Below the pieces are notes generated by a model, which made no database searches, was not told where the DNA came from, and worked only from the letters and a program-made list of their open reading frames with translations. 64,000 nucleotides of DNA from positions 60,186-124,185 of the forward strand of contig JAIOZY010000008.1 in NCBI GenBank assembly GCA_021740385.1, given 5' to 3'. Source of the stretch: Prolixibacteraceae bacterium (GTDB lineage: Bacteria; Bacteroidota; Bacteroidia; Bacteroidales; Prolixibacteraceae). Shown piece by piece: positions 18,624 through 26,819 of this stretch (position 1 is the stretch's first letter; every line of letters begins with the position of its first letter). The position numbers and the translations under genes were made by a program.

Positions 18624-19541
18624 ATGAGTAAAGAGTGGACAACAACAAATATTCCCTATTTGTCGGGGAAAACAATTATTGTAACCGGCGGGAACAACGG
18701 TCTTGGTTACGAATCGGTTAAGGCATTTGCGTTAAAAGGGGCAAAAGTGATTTTAGCATGCCGGAACCTTGAAAAAGGGAATAAGGCTAAATTTGATATT
18801 GCGAAAGAAAACCCCGCCGGGGAAATTCGGGTAATGCACCTCGATTTGGCTAACCTTGCCTCGGTGAATGAATTTGCAGCAGCGTTTAAAAAAGAATTTA
18901 AAGGGCTCGATGTGCTGCTAAATAACGCGGGTATCATGGCTACACCAAACTTCAAAACAGCCGATGGTTTTGAAGCCCAGTTTGGCACCAACCACCTGGG
19001 GCATTTTGCACTAACGGGTTTGTTGCTTGAGGTGCTGAAAGCCACGCCCGGTTCGCGCGTAGTGAACGTGAGTAGCCTGGCACATAAAGGGGGTAAAGTG
19101 GATTTCGGCGACCTGATGTTTGCGAACAATCGAAAATTTAAACCCATGCGTGCTTATGGGCAGTCGAAACTGGCCAACCTGTTGTTTACCTATGAGTTGC
19201 AGCGATATTTTGAAGTAAATAATATTGGCAGCATTGCCGTGGCTGCACACCCTGGTGGTTCAAATACCCGACTGGCCGGGCATTTGGAGGATGGCTGGTT
19301 TATAACACAGGTTTCGAAAATTGCCCGTGGTGCCATGCAAAGTGCTGCAAAGGGAGCCTTGCCACAAATAAGAGCTTCGGTTGATCCCGATGTGAAGGGC
19401 GGAGAATATTATGGCCCCGCCGGTATGGGCGAACTGTTTGGTTACCCGGTTTTGGTAAAATCTTCCGCTGCATCGCACAATGTTGACGATGCCAAAAGGT
19501 TGTGGTCTGTTTCCGAAAAACTTACAGGTGTTTCTTATTAA
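18624..19541 (+). CDS. Short-chain dehydrogenase/reductase (retinol-dehydrogenase-like)
   Basis: A 305-residue NAD(P)-dependent Rossmann oxidoreductase. The cofactor motif TGGNNGLGYES is at about residues 21-31, ACRNLEKG suggests NADP binding, and NNAG lies near residue 99. The catalytic Ser is in VVNVSSLAHKGG, and the Tyr/Lys pair in YGQSKLANLL. It resembles the broad protochlorophyllide-reductase/retinol-dehydrogenase-like SDR group, so the substrate cannot be named. Possibly co-transcribed with the phosphoesterase upstream. Confidence 0.9.
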   Translation: MSKEWTTTNIPYLSGKTIIVTGGNNGLGYESVKAFALKGAKVILACRNLEKGNKAKFDIAKENPAGEIRVMHLDLANLASVNEFAAAFKKEFKGLDVLLNNAGIMATPNFKTADGFEAQFGTNHLGHFALTGLLLEVLKATPGSRVVNVSSLAHKGGKVDFGDLMFANNRKFKPMRAYGQSKLANLLFTYELQRYFEVNNIGSIAVAAHPGGSNTRLAGHLEDGWFITQVSKIARGAMQSAAKGALPQIRASVDPDVKGGEYYGPAGMGELFGYPVLVKSSAASHNVDDAKRLWSVSEKLTGVSY

Positions 19542-19665
19542 GCCTGATTATTCAATTTTAAATTGTAATAAAACCGCAAATAAGTATCAGGATTTTTCTT
19601 TTCATGGTTTTAATTTTTAAGTGCTTGAAAAAGTTGTGCATGATATTTTCACCCCCAAATCACCT

Positions 19666-19680
19666 GCCAGCTGGCGGGGA
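19666..19680. repeat. GCCAGCTGGCG palindrome copy 1
   Basis: A GCCAGCTGGCGGGGA element sharing its core with copies at 30583-30598 and 48216-48231. It lies in the convergent gap between the SDR gene and the first FtsX gene. REP-like short palindromes of this type are probably dispersed in the genome. Confidence 0.55.
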
Positions 19681-19720
19681 CTTTTTGTTTGTGCATATTT
19701 TGCATTATCGTTCATTTAAT

Positions 19721-19875
19721 ATTCTGTCCCAGTCCTCCCCTTTCCGCGGACGCTGTAGCTACCCTGCGGAGGCGCCGGGGAGTTAGAGGGGGCTTCTATT
19801 CATACCTTAACGCCTCCATCCCGATACGCTTCGCTATCGGGGATCTTCGCATTACGTTTATTCATAACGTAATGC
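19721..19875. repeat. FtsX 3'-end repeat region, copy 1
   Basis: Composite region at the 3' end of the FtsX gene (minus strand). It holds (a) an ATTCTGTCCCAGTCCTCCCC block with an internal hairpin (about 19721-19800), shared with 30687, 34028 and 36667; (b) a palindrome ATCCCGATA..TATCGGGGAT (about 19818-19844); (c) a perfect 10-bp hairpin (19849-19858 / 19866-19875) whose loop contains the FtsX stop codon. Any of these could act as terminator or 3' stabiliser. Confidence 0.7.
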
Positions 19876-22200
19876 TTCGACAGGGTTTCTTGTTGCAGCA
19901 CGCCAGCTCTGCCAACTTACAGTCAGCAATGCAATTCCCAAAGCAATTACTCCTGCCAATGCAAAAAGCCACCAGTTGAGGGCCGTTTTGTAGGCGAAGT
20001 TTTGCAGCCAGTTGTGCATAATATACCAGGCAATGGGTATAGCTGCCATGAACGCAAAAAGAATCCATATCAAAATATCTTTATTCAGGGTTGCCATTAC
20101 TTCAGAAATTTTTGCCCCGTTAACTTTTCGTACGCCAATTTCTTTTGTACGTTGTTTAACCATGAAAACCAGCATGGCCCATAATCCCATACACGAAATG
20201 AATATGGCCATAACCGAGAAGAAAACCATTTGGTTTCTCAGTTGTTGTTCGCCTTTGTACAAGCGGGCAAAATCGTTGTCGAGAAAGAAATGTTCGTAAG
20301 GGAAACCGGGATTTAACGAGGTGACGGTTTTTTCAATAAATTTCAGTGTATTGTCAATATTCCCGGGTGCCAGCTTTATAAAAATGTATTTCATTTCGTC
20401 GTATCCCATTTCCGGAATAAACATCAGCGGTGTGATTTCACGGTTTAATGGTTTAAAATGAATATCTTTTATGATTCCGCCTACCTGCACTTTAAGCTCG
20501 TCTTCAGGGTATAACAAATGTTTGTTTAACGCGCTGCCATTTGGCGATATCATGTGTGCAAACGTTTCGTTGATTACTACCCTGGGTATTTCCGATTCAA
20601 AATAGTTCCCTTCAGCCATTTTAATTTCAAAAGTTTCCTGAAAGTGGTCATCGGTTTCTATATACGTAATTTGCGGATCGAATTCGGCTTCCTTGCCTTC
20701 CCATTCCCAGCCACCGCCATTCCAGTATATCCCGATTGGTGAACGCGATGCACAGGTAGCGTTTATAATGGACGTGTTTCGGCATAGTTCTTCACGTAGT
20801 ATGTCCCTTTTTTCAGTCAAATCGCCTTCGAGGTGTACATAAACCAACTGATCTTTATTGAACCCCAGGTTTTTATTGCGGAGGTACGATAACTGTTTGT
20901 TCGTAGTTAAAAGGCAAATGATTAGAATGATGGCCATGGCAAATTGAAGCGTAGTGAAAACAACCCGCAGTTTTTTTACGCTTATTTGTTCTTTTATGTT
21001 GTTTCTGATCGCGTTAACAGGTGAAACGTTTTTAATGGCCAATCCGGGAATAAGCCCCGATAATACCGATATAATTACAGCTACCAGCAGTACGATGATT
21101 ATCGAGTATACATTAATCATGGAACCGCCGGTCAATGGTTTCCCCAGCAATTGAAACAGGAAAGATGAACTTGCCAGAGTAATGCCGATGGCAATGAAAA
21201 TGGAGATGGTGCACAGAAAAAGCGCTTCAAAAATCAGTTGGGTGAAAATTATGCTGTTGGTTGCGCCGCTAATTTTTTTAACACCGATATTCCTGATTCG
21301 TACAAATGCTTCGGCCGATTGGAGGTTAATAAAATTGAGACATACCAACGAAAGGATTACAAAAGCGATCATACCCATCATTTTCACATTTTTTTTATGC
21401 CCCCATGCCTGTAGGTATAAATTTTTGAAGGGATATAAATACGATTGTTCCCTCGATCCGGGATTTGATTGTTGAATGCGCTTAAGCAAGCTCTTGTTTA
21501 ATTTCTCCAAATCGACATTATCGCTCAATAATACATAGTTCTGAAAACTTAAATTGTACCATGTATCCAAATGGCCTTCACCGTATAACTCTTCAATAAG
21601 TTGTATGGGCATCCAAACATCGAAATTCAGGGAAGAGTTATCGGGGATATCATCAAAGACAGCTACAATTGTAAAAAGGTCATCGTTGTTGATTTTGATG
21701 CTTTTCCCGACCGGGTTTTGTTTGCCAAAATACTTTTCGGCATATTCACGGCTTAAGGCAATGATTTTGGTTTCGTTGGTGTTTTGTGGAATATTGCCGT
21801 TGCTAATTGGAAATGAAAAAATATTGAACAAATTGGGATCGGTTAACTGAACCTGTTCGAACATTTTTTTGCCTTCGTTGTCAAAGAGCATTCGTAATGT
21901 GCCATTGTAAACAAGGGCCGCATCCTTCACTTCGGGGTATTCGGTACGAAGCGCTTCGGCCATGGCAGGAACCGATTGATTCCAGCCCAATCCTTCTTTA
22001 ACCGCTTGGTCATAAGTAAATACACAGTAAATATCATCAATGTTTTCATGAAATTGATTGTAATTCAATTCTTCACGAATAAAAAAGATAATCGAAATAA
22101 GGACTGCAAACCCTACAGACAATCCAATAACATTGATGGCAAACGAGCGTTTGTTTTTCAGTGCAGTACGAATCGACGAGTAAAAAAATTGTTTTTTCAT
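19858..22200 (-). CDS. MacB/FtsX-like ABC transporter permease 1
   Basis: A 780-residue double-FtsX permease: membrane segment at residues about 18-40, a large periplasmic MacB-type domain, three central membrane segments (about 285-410), a second periplasmic domain and three C-terminal membrane segments. The last FtsX unit carries the cluster's signature KEIGVRKVNGAKISEVM, and the end reads SWRAATRNPVEALRYE. Proteins of this type work with a separate ATPase and adaptor (MacA-like) and couple ATP hydrolysis to periplasmic motion rather than to direct transport. No ATPase is adjacent; the candidates are at 42.0 and 45.4 kb. Its upstream gap (22201-22299) shows no palindrome of the sigma-54 set. 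Its stop codon lies in a hairpin loop. Confidence 0.9.
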   Translation of the reverse strand: MKKQFFYSSIRTALKNKRSFAINVIGLSVGFAVLISIIFFIREELNYNQFHENIDDIYCVFTYDQAVKEGLGWNQSVPAMAEALRTEYPEVKDAALVYNGTLRMLFDNEGKKMFEQVQLTDPNLFNIFSFPISNGNIPQNTNETKIIALSREYAEKYFGKQNPVGKSIKINNDDLFTIVAVFDDIPDNSSLNFDVWMPIQLIEELYGEGHLDTWYNLSFQNYVLLSDNVDLEKLNKSLLKRIQQSNPGSREQSYLYPFKNLYLQAWGHKKNVKMMGMIAFVILSLVCLNFINLQSAEAFVRIRNIGVKKISGATNSIIFTQLIFEALFLCTISIFIAIGITLASSSFLFQLLGKPLTGGSMINVYSIIIVLLVAVIISVLSGLIPGLAIKNVSPVNAIRNNIKEQISVKKLRVVFTTLQFAMAIILIICLLTTNKQLSYLRNKNLGFNKDQLVYVHLEGDLTEKRDILREELCRNTSIINATCASRSPIGIYWNGGGWEWEGKEAEFDPQITYIETDDHFQETFEIKMAEGNYFESEIPRVVINETFAHMISPNGSALNKHLLYPEDELKVQVGGIIKDIHFKPLNREITPLMFIPEMGYDEMKYIFIKLAPGNIDNTLKFIEKTVTSLNPGFPYEHFFLDNDFARLYKGEQQLRNQMVFFSVMAIFISCMGLWAMLVFMVKQRTKEIGVRKVNGAKISEVMATLNKDILIWILFAFMAAIPIAWYIMHNWLQNFAYKTALNWWLFALAGVIALGIALLTVSWQSWRAATRNPVEALRYE

Positions 22201-22299
22201 GGCTTAGTTATTTAAGAATTCCCTTAATTCCATATCTTTAGGTTTAAGTATTCTGCGATTGATTTACATTTTGTATTTTTGAATAAATAATATTTACAG

Positions 22300-22518
22300 A
22301 TGTTACTAAATGAAAGAATAACGCTGGAGCCTGACAAAAGGAGCGGCAAACCCTGCGTGAGGGGAATGCGGATAACCGTTGCCGATGTTTTAAGTTACCT
22401 TGCTTCAGGGATGAGTTTTGAAGAAATTCTTGACGATTTTCCTTATCTTGAGAAAGAAGATATCCTTGCATGTTTGAGTTATGCTGCAAACAAAGAAAAG
22501 ATTGAACTTTGTGCGTAA
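22300..22518 (+). CDS. DUF433 protein (antitoxin candidate)
   Basis: A 72-residue protein of the DUF433 family, an HTH-like fold commonly paired with DUF5615. Typical features: LNERITLEPDKRSGKPCVRGMRITVADVL, then SYLASGMSFEEILDDFPYLEKEDILACL. It presumably binds DNA and/or its partner and autoregulates. The stop overlaps the next start (TAATG), so translation is coupled. It lies opposite in direction to the surrounding FtsX genes. Confidence 0.9.
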   Translation: MLLNERITLEPDKRSGKPCVRGMRITVADVLSYLASGMSFEEILDDFPYLEKEDILACLSYAANKEKIELCA

Positions 22519-22850
22519 TGAAACTTCTCTTTGACCAAAATTTATCTCCAAAGCTTGCAGGATTTTTTTCTGAAAAATTCGATGAATCAAAACATCTGCA
22601 GGACATAGACCTTGATTCGGCAAAGGATTCTATCGTATGGGAATTTGCCAGAAAAGAAGGATTTACTATTGTAACTAAAGACAATGATTTTAATGAATTG
22701 GTGACCTTTTTCGGGTTTCCACCAAAGGTTATTTGGATTCGCAGAGGTAATTGTTCCACAAATGCTATTAGAGAGTTACTCATTTCTAATATTGAGAAAA
22801 TAAAAGCTTTCATGTCAGATTCATCTAATGGAATTTTAACATTTTATTAG
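22518..22850 (+). CDS. DUF5615 PIN-like protein (toxin candidate)
   Basis: A 110-residue PIN-like (Mut7-C/DUF5615) protein. MKLLFDQNLSPKLAGFF gives the first acidic site (D7), SKHLQDIDLDSAKDSIVWEFARKEGF the second, and VTKDNDFNEL the third. It is predicted to be a metal-dependent RNase-type toxin, or its relative, with DUF433 as partner. The start at 22518 rather than 22509 is chosen because MKLLFDQN is the family start and overlaps the DUF433 stop by one base. Confidence 0.88.
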   Translation: MKLLFDQNLSPKLAGFFSEKFDESKHLQDIDLDSAKDSIVWEFARKEGFTIVTKDNDFNELVTFFGFPPKVIWIRRGNCSTNAIRELLISNIEKIKAFMSDSSNGILTFY

Positions 22851-22928
22851 TCACTGATTAATTTTTTTTTACTCATTCAAATTATGTAGTTGCCTAACTG
22901 CCCTGATAGTTGGCGGGGGAGTTAGTTT

Positions 22929-22980
22929 TATTCATAACGTAATGCATCAATCCCGATACACTTCGTTATCGAGGATTTCA
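22929..22980. repeat. FtsX 3'-end repeat, copy at 22.9 kb
   Basis: Contains a copy of the FtsX-gene-1-type tail (ATTCATAACGTAATGC) followed by palindrome ATCCCGATA..TTATCGAGGAT, directly behind the stop codon of FtsX gene 2. The tail copy belongs to a different paralogue than the gene it follows, which suggests recombination at the 3' ends. Confidence 0.65.
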
Positions 22981-24855
22981 TCACTCATATCTGAGTGCCT
23001 CAACAGGATTTCGTGTTGCAGCTTTCCACGATTGTAACGAAACTGTAAGCATTGCAATGGCTATTGCCAACAAGCCGGTCAGGCCAAATACCCACCAGCT
23101 TAATGCTGTTTTATAGGCAAAGTTTTCGAGCCACTTGCTTATTCCGTAATATGCAACGGGTGTGGAAATAACAAATGCAATAAGTATCCAGCCCAAATAT
23201 TGGGTGTTGTGTGCCCGGATTAGTTCGGTAATGGTAGCTCCGTTAATTTTCCTGATTCCGATTTCTTTTGTCTTTTTAACCAAATTTAGACTCACAAACC
23301 CGATTAATCCCATTGTTGAAACAACCAGTGCAATAATTGAAAAGAAACCAATAGTGCCCATCTGTTTTTCTTCTTTTTTGTAAAAATTGGCGTTCCGGTC
23401 TTCCATTACTTCATATTCCATGAAATACCCGGGTGATATTTCTTGGCAAACACCCCTGATGTATTCGATGACTTCATTGTTCCTGCCATTCGTTTTAACA
23501 AGCAAATAGGGGTAGTTTTTTGCCTGAAGTGCAATAAAAACCGGTTCAACAGGGCGGTGTAGCGAGTGAAAATGAAAGTTTTTAACAATGCCTATTACAT
23601 CGAACGGGCCAACCTTGTCTCCCACTTTTACATTGTATTTTTTTGCTGCTGCTTCATTCAAAATAAAATTTTCAGCAAATCCCTGGTCTGTTTCATTAAA
23701 TGTACGTCCTTCAACAACAGGTATGTTCAACATTTCAATTATTCCACGCCCAACCACCAACGCTTCCTGTTCTTTGGCTTTGTCGGTTTCGGGATCCCTG
23801 TATGAGAAATTCAGAAAATTATCACTTGGTGGAATGGTAAACGAAGTAGGACGGCAATCGATAACATTCGGGTTTGATTGAATTTGGTTCTTCAGGTATT
23901 CGGCCTGGTTCATCATTTCATTGTTGTTAATGTTGATTGCTATGAGGTTGGATATTGAAAGTCCAAGGTCTTTGTTAAGCGAATACTTATATTGTTTATA
24001 CATAAGCAGAAAACTTGATGAAAGCAGGATGAATACGATGAACTGTACAATAACAAGCGATCCATTTAAAATTGCGTATTTACCTCTTTTCATAATTCTT
24101 TTTTGAAACAATGCTGCAGGATTAACCGATGACACAAATAAACCCAGGTATAACCCGGCACTAATGCCGGTTATTAATGTTACAATTATTAGTGCTGTAA
24201 TGTAGGGCCATTGCATAAAAAGGCTTAGCGATAAATCTTTTTGAAAAAGGTTGTTAAACAGCGGCATCATAATCCATACAAACAGCATGGAAGGAATGAG
24301 GCTGATAAAAGCAATGCTGACCGATTTGAAAATTGAATCGAAAAGGATTTGTTTCTTTGAGGCACCGTTAACCTTCCTGCAGGCTATTTCGTTAATCGAC
24401 AGGTTGTTGTCGGAATTAGAAATAAGGATAAAGTTTATGATGGCAACCAATAAAATGAGGAAAGCAATGCCCATGAATATTTTCAACGAAGCGAGCTGAT
24501 TGGATAGAAACGAATCGGTTCCATTTAATTCGCCCGAGTGCAAATACATTTTTGAAATTGGTTGAAGCCAGATTCCTTTTTCTGGATTTTCTTCGCGGTG
24601 CTTGAGTGCAATCTGTTCCATTTTTTCTTCAACCGATGCGGCATTTGAGTTTGAGTGAAGTAACACAAAGGTGCTGAATTCATTATGATCCCATGATTGA
24701 AGGTAATCCACTTCATTTTTAGAATCACTCATGCCAACCATGTAAGTTAAGTCAGTCATAAGTGAAAAAGCATTATCAATATTGCTTATAAAATCGGATT
24801 GTATTGTTGAATAGGATGGGAAATTATCAAAAACACCGCTTATTTGATAGTTCAT
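22981..24855 (-). CDS. MacB/FtsX-like permease 2, C-terminal piece of an interrupted gene
   Basis: A 624-residue piece holding the end of the first periplasmic domain, the central membrane block (LKIFMGIAFLILLVAIINF onward), the second periplasmic domain and the final FtsX unit (KEIGIRKINGATITELI, ending AATRNPVEALRYE). It is in the same frame as the upstream piece and separated from it by a single TGA (24859-24861); its ATG (24853-24855) lies three bases beyond the stop. Read through, the gene would give about 792 residues like its paralogues. Either it is a recent nonsense pseudogene, or translation re-initiates at the nearby ATG and yields a two-piece permease. A sequencing error is also possible. 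Confidence 0.8.
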   Translation of the reverse strand: MNYQISGVFDNFPSYSTIQSDFISNIDNAFSLMTDLTYMVGMSDSKNEVDYLQSWDHNEFSTFVLLHSNSNAASVEEKMEQIALKHREENPEKGIWLQPISKMYLHSGELNGTDSFLSNQLASLKIFMGIAFLILLVAIINFILISNSDNNLSINEIACRKVNGASKKQILFDSIFKSVSIAFISLIPSMLFVWIMMPLFNNLFQKDLSLSLFMQWPYITALIIVTLITGISAGLYLGLFVSSVNPAALFQKRIMKRGKYAILNGSLVIVQFIVFILLSSSFLLMYKQYKYSLNKDLGLSISNLIAININNNEMMNQAEYLKNQIQSNPNVIDCRPTSFTIPPSDNFLNFSYRDPETDKAKEQEALVVGRGIIEMLNIPVVEGRTFNETDQGFAENFILNEAAAKKYNVKVGDKVGPFDVIGIVKNFHFHSLHRPVEPVFIALQAKNYPYLLVKTNGRNNEVIEYIRGVCQEISPGYFMEYEVMEDRNANFYKKEEKQMGTIGFFSIIALVVSTMGLIGFVSLNLVKKTKEIGIRKINGATITELIRAHNTQYLGWILIAFVISTPVAYYGISKWLENFAYKTALSWWVFGLTGLLAIAIAMLTVSLQSWKAATRNPVEALRYE

Positions 24856-24858
24856 TAT

Positions 24859-25359
24859 TCATTGACCAACAGCCAGTTCTATGCTTTCACCAACCGGATT
24901 GCTGTTTGGAAAATATTTTTCAGCGATGTGTTCTGAAATAATAACTGAATTTGGATCATTAAGCTGATTTTTTCTTAGTCCGTTTAACAGGTTAATATCA
25001 AAAACATCGAATAAAACAGGATCGGCAAAAATAATTTTATCCTCTTTAATGAATTGATGCCCTTTTTTAATTTTAATATTTTCCAAACCGAATAACCGGC
25101 ACACTTCTTCCACGTCAGGAATGTTGTTTTTATAAGCTTCGCCCATTGCATAATAGGTTTTGCTGTTGTTCCCGTCAATTAGTCTATATATCCTCGACGA
25201 TTTTTCATGGTACGTATCAAACGAAAATTCATGAATGAGATAGGTGGTCATAAGTATGACACAACCCAGGCCAATGCCTAATCCCAACAAATTAATAGTG
25301 GTGTAAAATTTTCTTCGGGCAAGATGTCGTAATACTTGTTTTATATTGAAATGTGTCAT
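24859..25359 (-). CDS. MacB/FtsX-like permease 2, N-terminal piece of an interrupted gene
   Basis: A 166-residue piece with the first membrane segment (TTINLLGLGIGLGCVILMTTYLI, about 20-42) and most of the first MacB-type periplasmic domain (SFDTYHEKSSRIYRL, SVIISEHIAEKYFPNSNPVGESIEL), ending GQ before an in-frame TGA. It starts 18 bp after the transglutaminase-like gene, so both are likely on one transcript from the candidate sigma-54 promoter at 26355-26370. Confidence 0.8.
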   Translation of the reverse strand: MTHFNIKQVLRHLARRKFYTTINLLGLGIGLGCVILMTTYLIHEFSFDTYHEKSSRIYRLIDGNNSKTYYAMGEAYKNNIPDVEEVCRLFGLENIKIKKGHQFIKEDKIIFADPVLFDVFDINLLNGLRKNQLNDPNSVIISEHIAEKYFPNSNPVGESIELAVGQ

Positions 25360-25377
25360 GGCTTTTTTAAAGGTTTA

Positions 25378-26310
25378 TTAATCGTATTTGTATTCATATA
25401 AAATGGTCATGGATTCCGGACGGTTATCATCCGCTAAATTAAATCCCATCCTGGCGTGCGGAACAATTGGGTAATCGTGGTCCCAATGTAGACTGTCGGA
25501 CAGGATTTTATATGCGGCCCTGTTTTTCAGGATGGTGTTTTCTTCGGCCGAATATATCAGGTCGAGGTATCGGATATCGTTTAAATCAAAATCGGTCGTA
25601 TAATTGAAATCCATGGGATGCCAGTATCCTTCTTCGTCCTGAATTTCGGCCCACTGGTGGTGGTAATCGTAAACCAGGTCGTTGTTGTGCCCGTATACAA
25701 CCCCCCAAACGGTTCGTGCCGGAACATTTGCGGCACGGCACATGGCCACGTGCAGACGCGAAAAATTCATGCAGGTACCGTACCCGATTTCGTACGTTTT
25801 CGACACCTTATCGCGAAAAGAGCCCCGGTAATCTACATCAAAATTAAGGTAACTGATCACAAACTTTTTTAACCTTTTTGCCTTTTCAATGTTCGTTTCC
25901 ATGTTTTCGGTAAGCTCAACGGCTTTCGATGCAAAATCGCTGTTTTCATAATCGATGTAATACGACGGCGAAACAAAGGTTTCATTGGTGTTGTAAGCCT
26001 CCTTGAATGGTGTGAAACCGGTTTTATTCCTGGTGATTTGTAGTTTTAACGTGTCGCCTTTCTTGAATTCGGCTTCATCAATTTTAATCCAGTAACCACC
26101 ACAACTGTCGAATAATAATTCCGGTTCGAGTTCATTATCGTTGATGGAAAGATAATAATCACTTGAGGTGAGGAAAGAACGTCCGGCCGGGAAAAAGTAC
26201 GATCCGGATGAAGGAAAGGGGTCATCTTTTTCGCAACCAACGATAAAAACAATCAAAAAGATGGTTGTCATTTTTAATACCATTTTCTGGTACTTGTTTT
26301 GAGAATTCAT
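25378..26310 (-). CDS. Transglutaminase-like lipoprotein
   Basis: About 310 residues. The N-terminus has a lipoprotein signal (TIFLIVFIVGCEKD, Cys at about residue 26), so it probably sits in the periplasm or on the outer membrane. A transglutaminase/protease-fold core carries the expected triad: Cys in GYGTCMNFSRLHVAMCR, His in YDYHHQWAEIQ and Asp in WHPMDFNYTTD. Such proteins act as cysteine proteases or peptidases, or bind peptides. The frame extends to a GTG at 26331; the ATG at 26310 gives a better lipoprotein signal. It is directly upstream of FtsX gene 2 and behind a candidate sigma-54 promoter and palindrome, which ties it to the transporter array. Confidence 0.85.
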   Translation of the reverse strand: MNSQNKYQKMVLKMTTIFLIVFIVGCEKDDPFPSSGSYFFPAGRSFLTSSDYYLSINDNELEPELLFDSCGGYWIKIDEAEFKKGDTLKLQITRNKTGFTPFKEAYNTNETFVSPSYYIDYENSDFASKAVELTENMETNIEKAKRLKKFVISYLNFDVDYRGSFRDKVSKTYEIGYGTCMNFSRLHVAMCRAANVPARTVWGVVYGHNNDLVYDYHHQWAEIQDEEGYWHPMDFNYTTDFDLNDIRYLDLIYSAEENTILKNRAAYKILSDSLHWDHDYPIVPHARMGFNLADDNRPESMTILYEYKYD

Positions 26311-26354
26311 GAATAAATTAAATGTTTTCACAACTTTATTTTTTTAAAAAGTTA

Positions 26355-26370
26355 ATCAATAAAAATGCCT
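26355..26370 (-). promoter_or_regulatory. Candidate sigma-54 promoter of the transglutaminase/FtsX-2 operon
   Basis: Minus-strand reading AGGCATTTTTATTGAT keeps GGCA and TTG at the spacing of the -24/-12 consensus (TGGCACG-N4-TTGCW). It is the weakest of the four, but its distance to the palindrome at 26423 (53 bp) matches the others (51-52 bp). Confidence 0.5.
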
Positions 26371-26422
26371 AATTTTTAAATATCTGAAAATATGTTCTTT
26401 AATGTATGGCAGACTTTGAATT

Positions 26423-26443
26423 AGTGTAAACAAATTTTACACT
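26423..26443. promoter_or_regulatory. Candidate activator-binding palindrome (UAS) upstream of the transglutaminase gene
   Basis: Perfect 8+5+8 palindrome AGTGTAAA-CAAAT-TTTACACT. Both arms are identical to those of the palindrome at 48336-48356. A weaker second site (right arm TTTACAAA, 26457-26464) lies about one 21-bp step further upstream. Probable binding site for the NtrC-type regulator at 48.6 kb. The rest of 26311-26547 shows no gene. Confidence 0.65.
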
Positions 26444-26547
26444 TCTGTTTGCTTATTTTACAAAGACCCCATTATTTGGCAAAAGTTGTAAGGAAGTTGA
26501 AAAATGTGAAAGTGAATATTCTCCTGTTGCGGATTTTATTTGTTTAT

Positions 26548-26811
26548 TTATTCTGATAATTCATTTACCAGTGTTTCACCGGTTGGCCCTAACATGAAAA
26601 CACTGGCCTTTTCGCGTTTCGGGCTTTTATATTCGAGCCTGTAAATTTCACCGGTATGTTCATGGTACTGGTCAAAATGGTATTCATTCCACACATACAA
26701 CATAATAAGGACAAATGCCGCAAAGGCGCTGGTTAAACCTATTACATTAAAAAAAGATGTTAAAGCAGTTCTTTTAAGGTTACTTATTGTGATTTTCAGA
26801 TGATGTTTCAT
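26548..26811 (-). pseudogene. Truncated MacB/FtsX-like permease, N-terminus only
   Basis: Only 87 residues: first membrane segment (TSFFNVIGLTSAFAAFVLIML) and the start of the periplasmic domain (EYHFDQYHEHTGEIYRLEY), then a stop. Full members have about 780-800 residues. It begins 8 bp after the FtsX gene 4 stop on the same strand. The missing remainder is replaced by the promoter region of the transglutaminase gene, so it looks like the left-over of a deletion. A single-span peptide may still be made. Confidence 0.8.
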
Positions 26812-26819
26812 ACTATTTT

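Noticed and set aside
24859..24861. TGA in FtsX 2 as selenocysteine or recoded stop
   Set aside because: No Cys/Sec-type context in paralogues at this position and no SECIS-like hairpin noticed; nonsense mutation or split gene is simpler.
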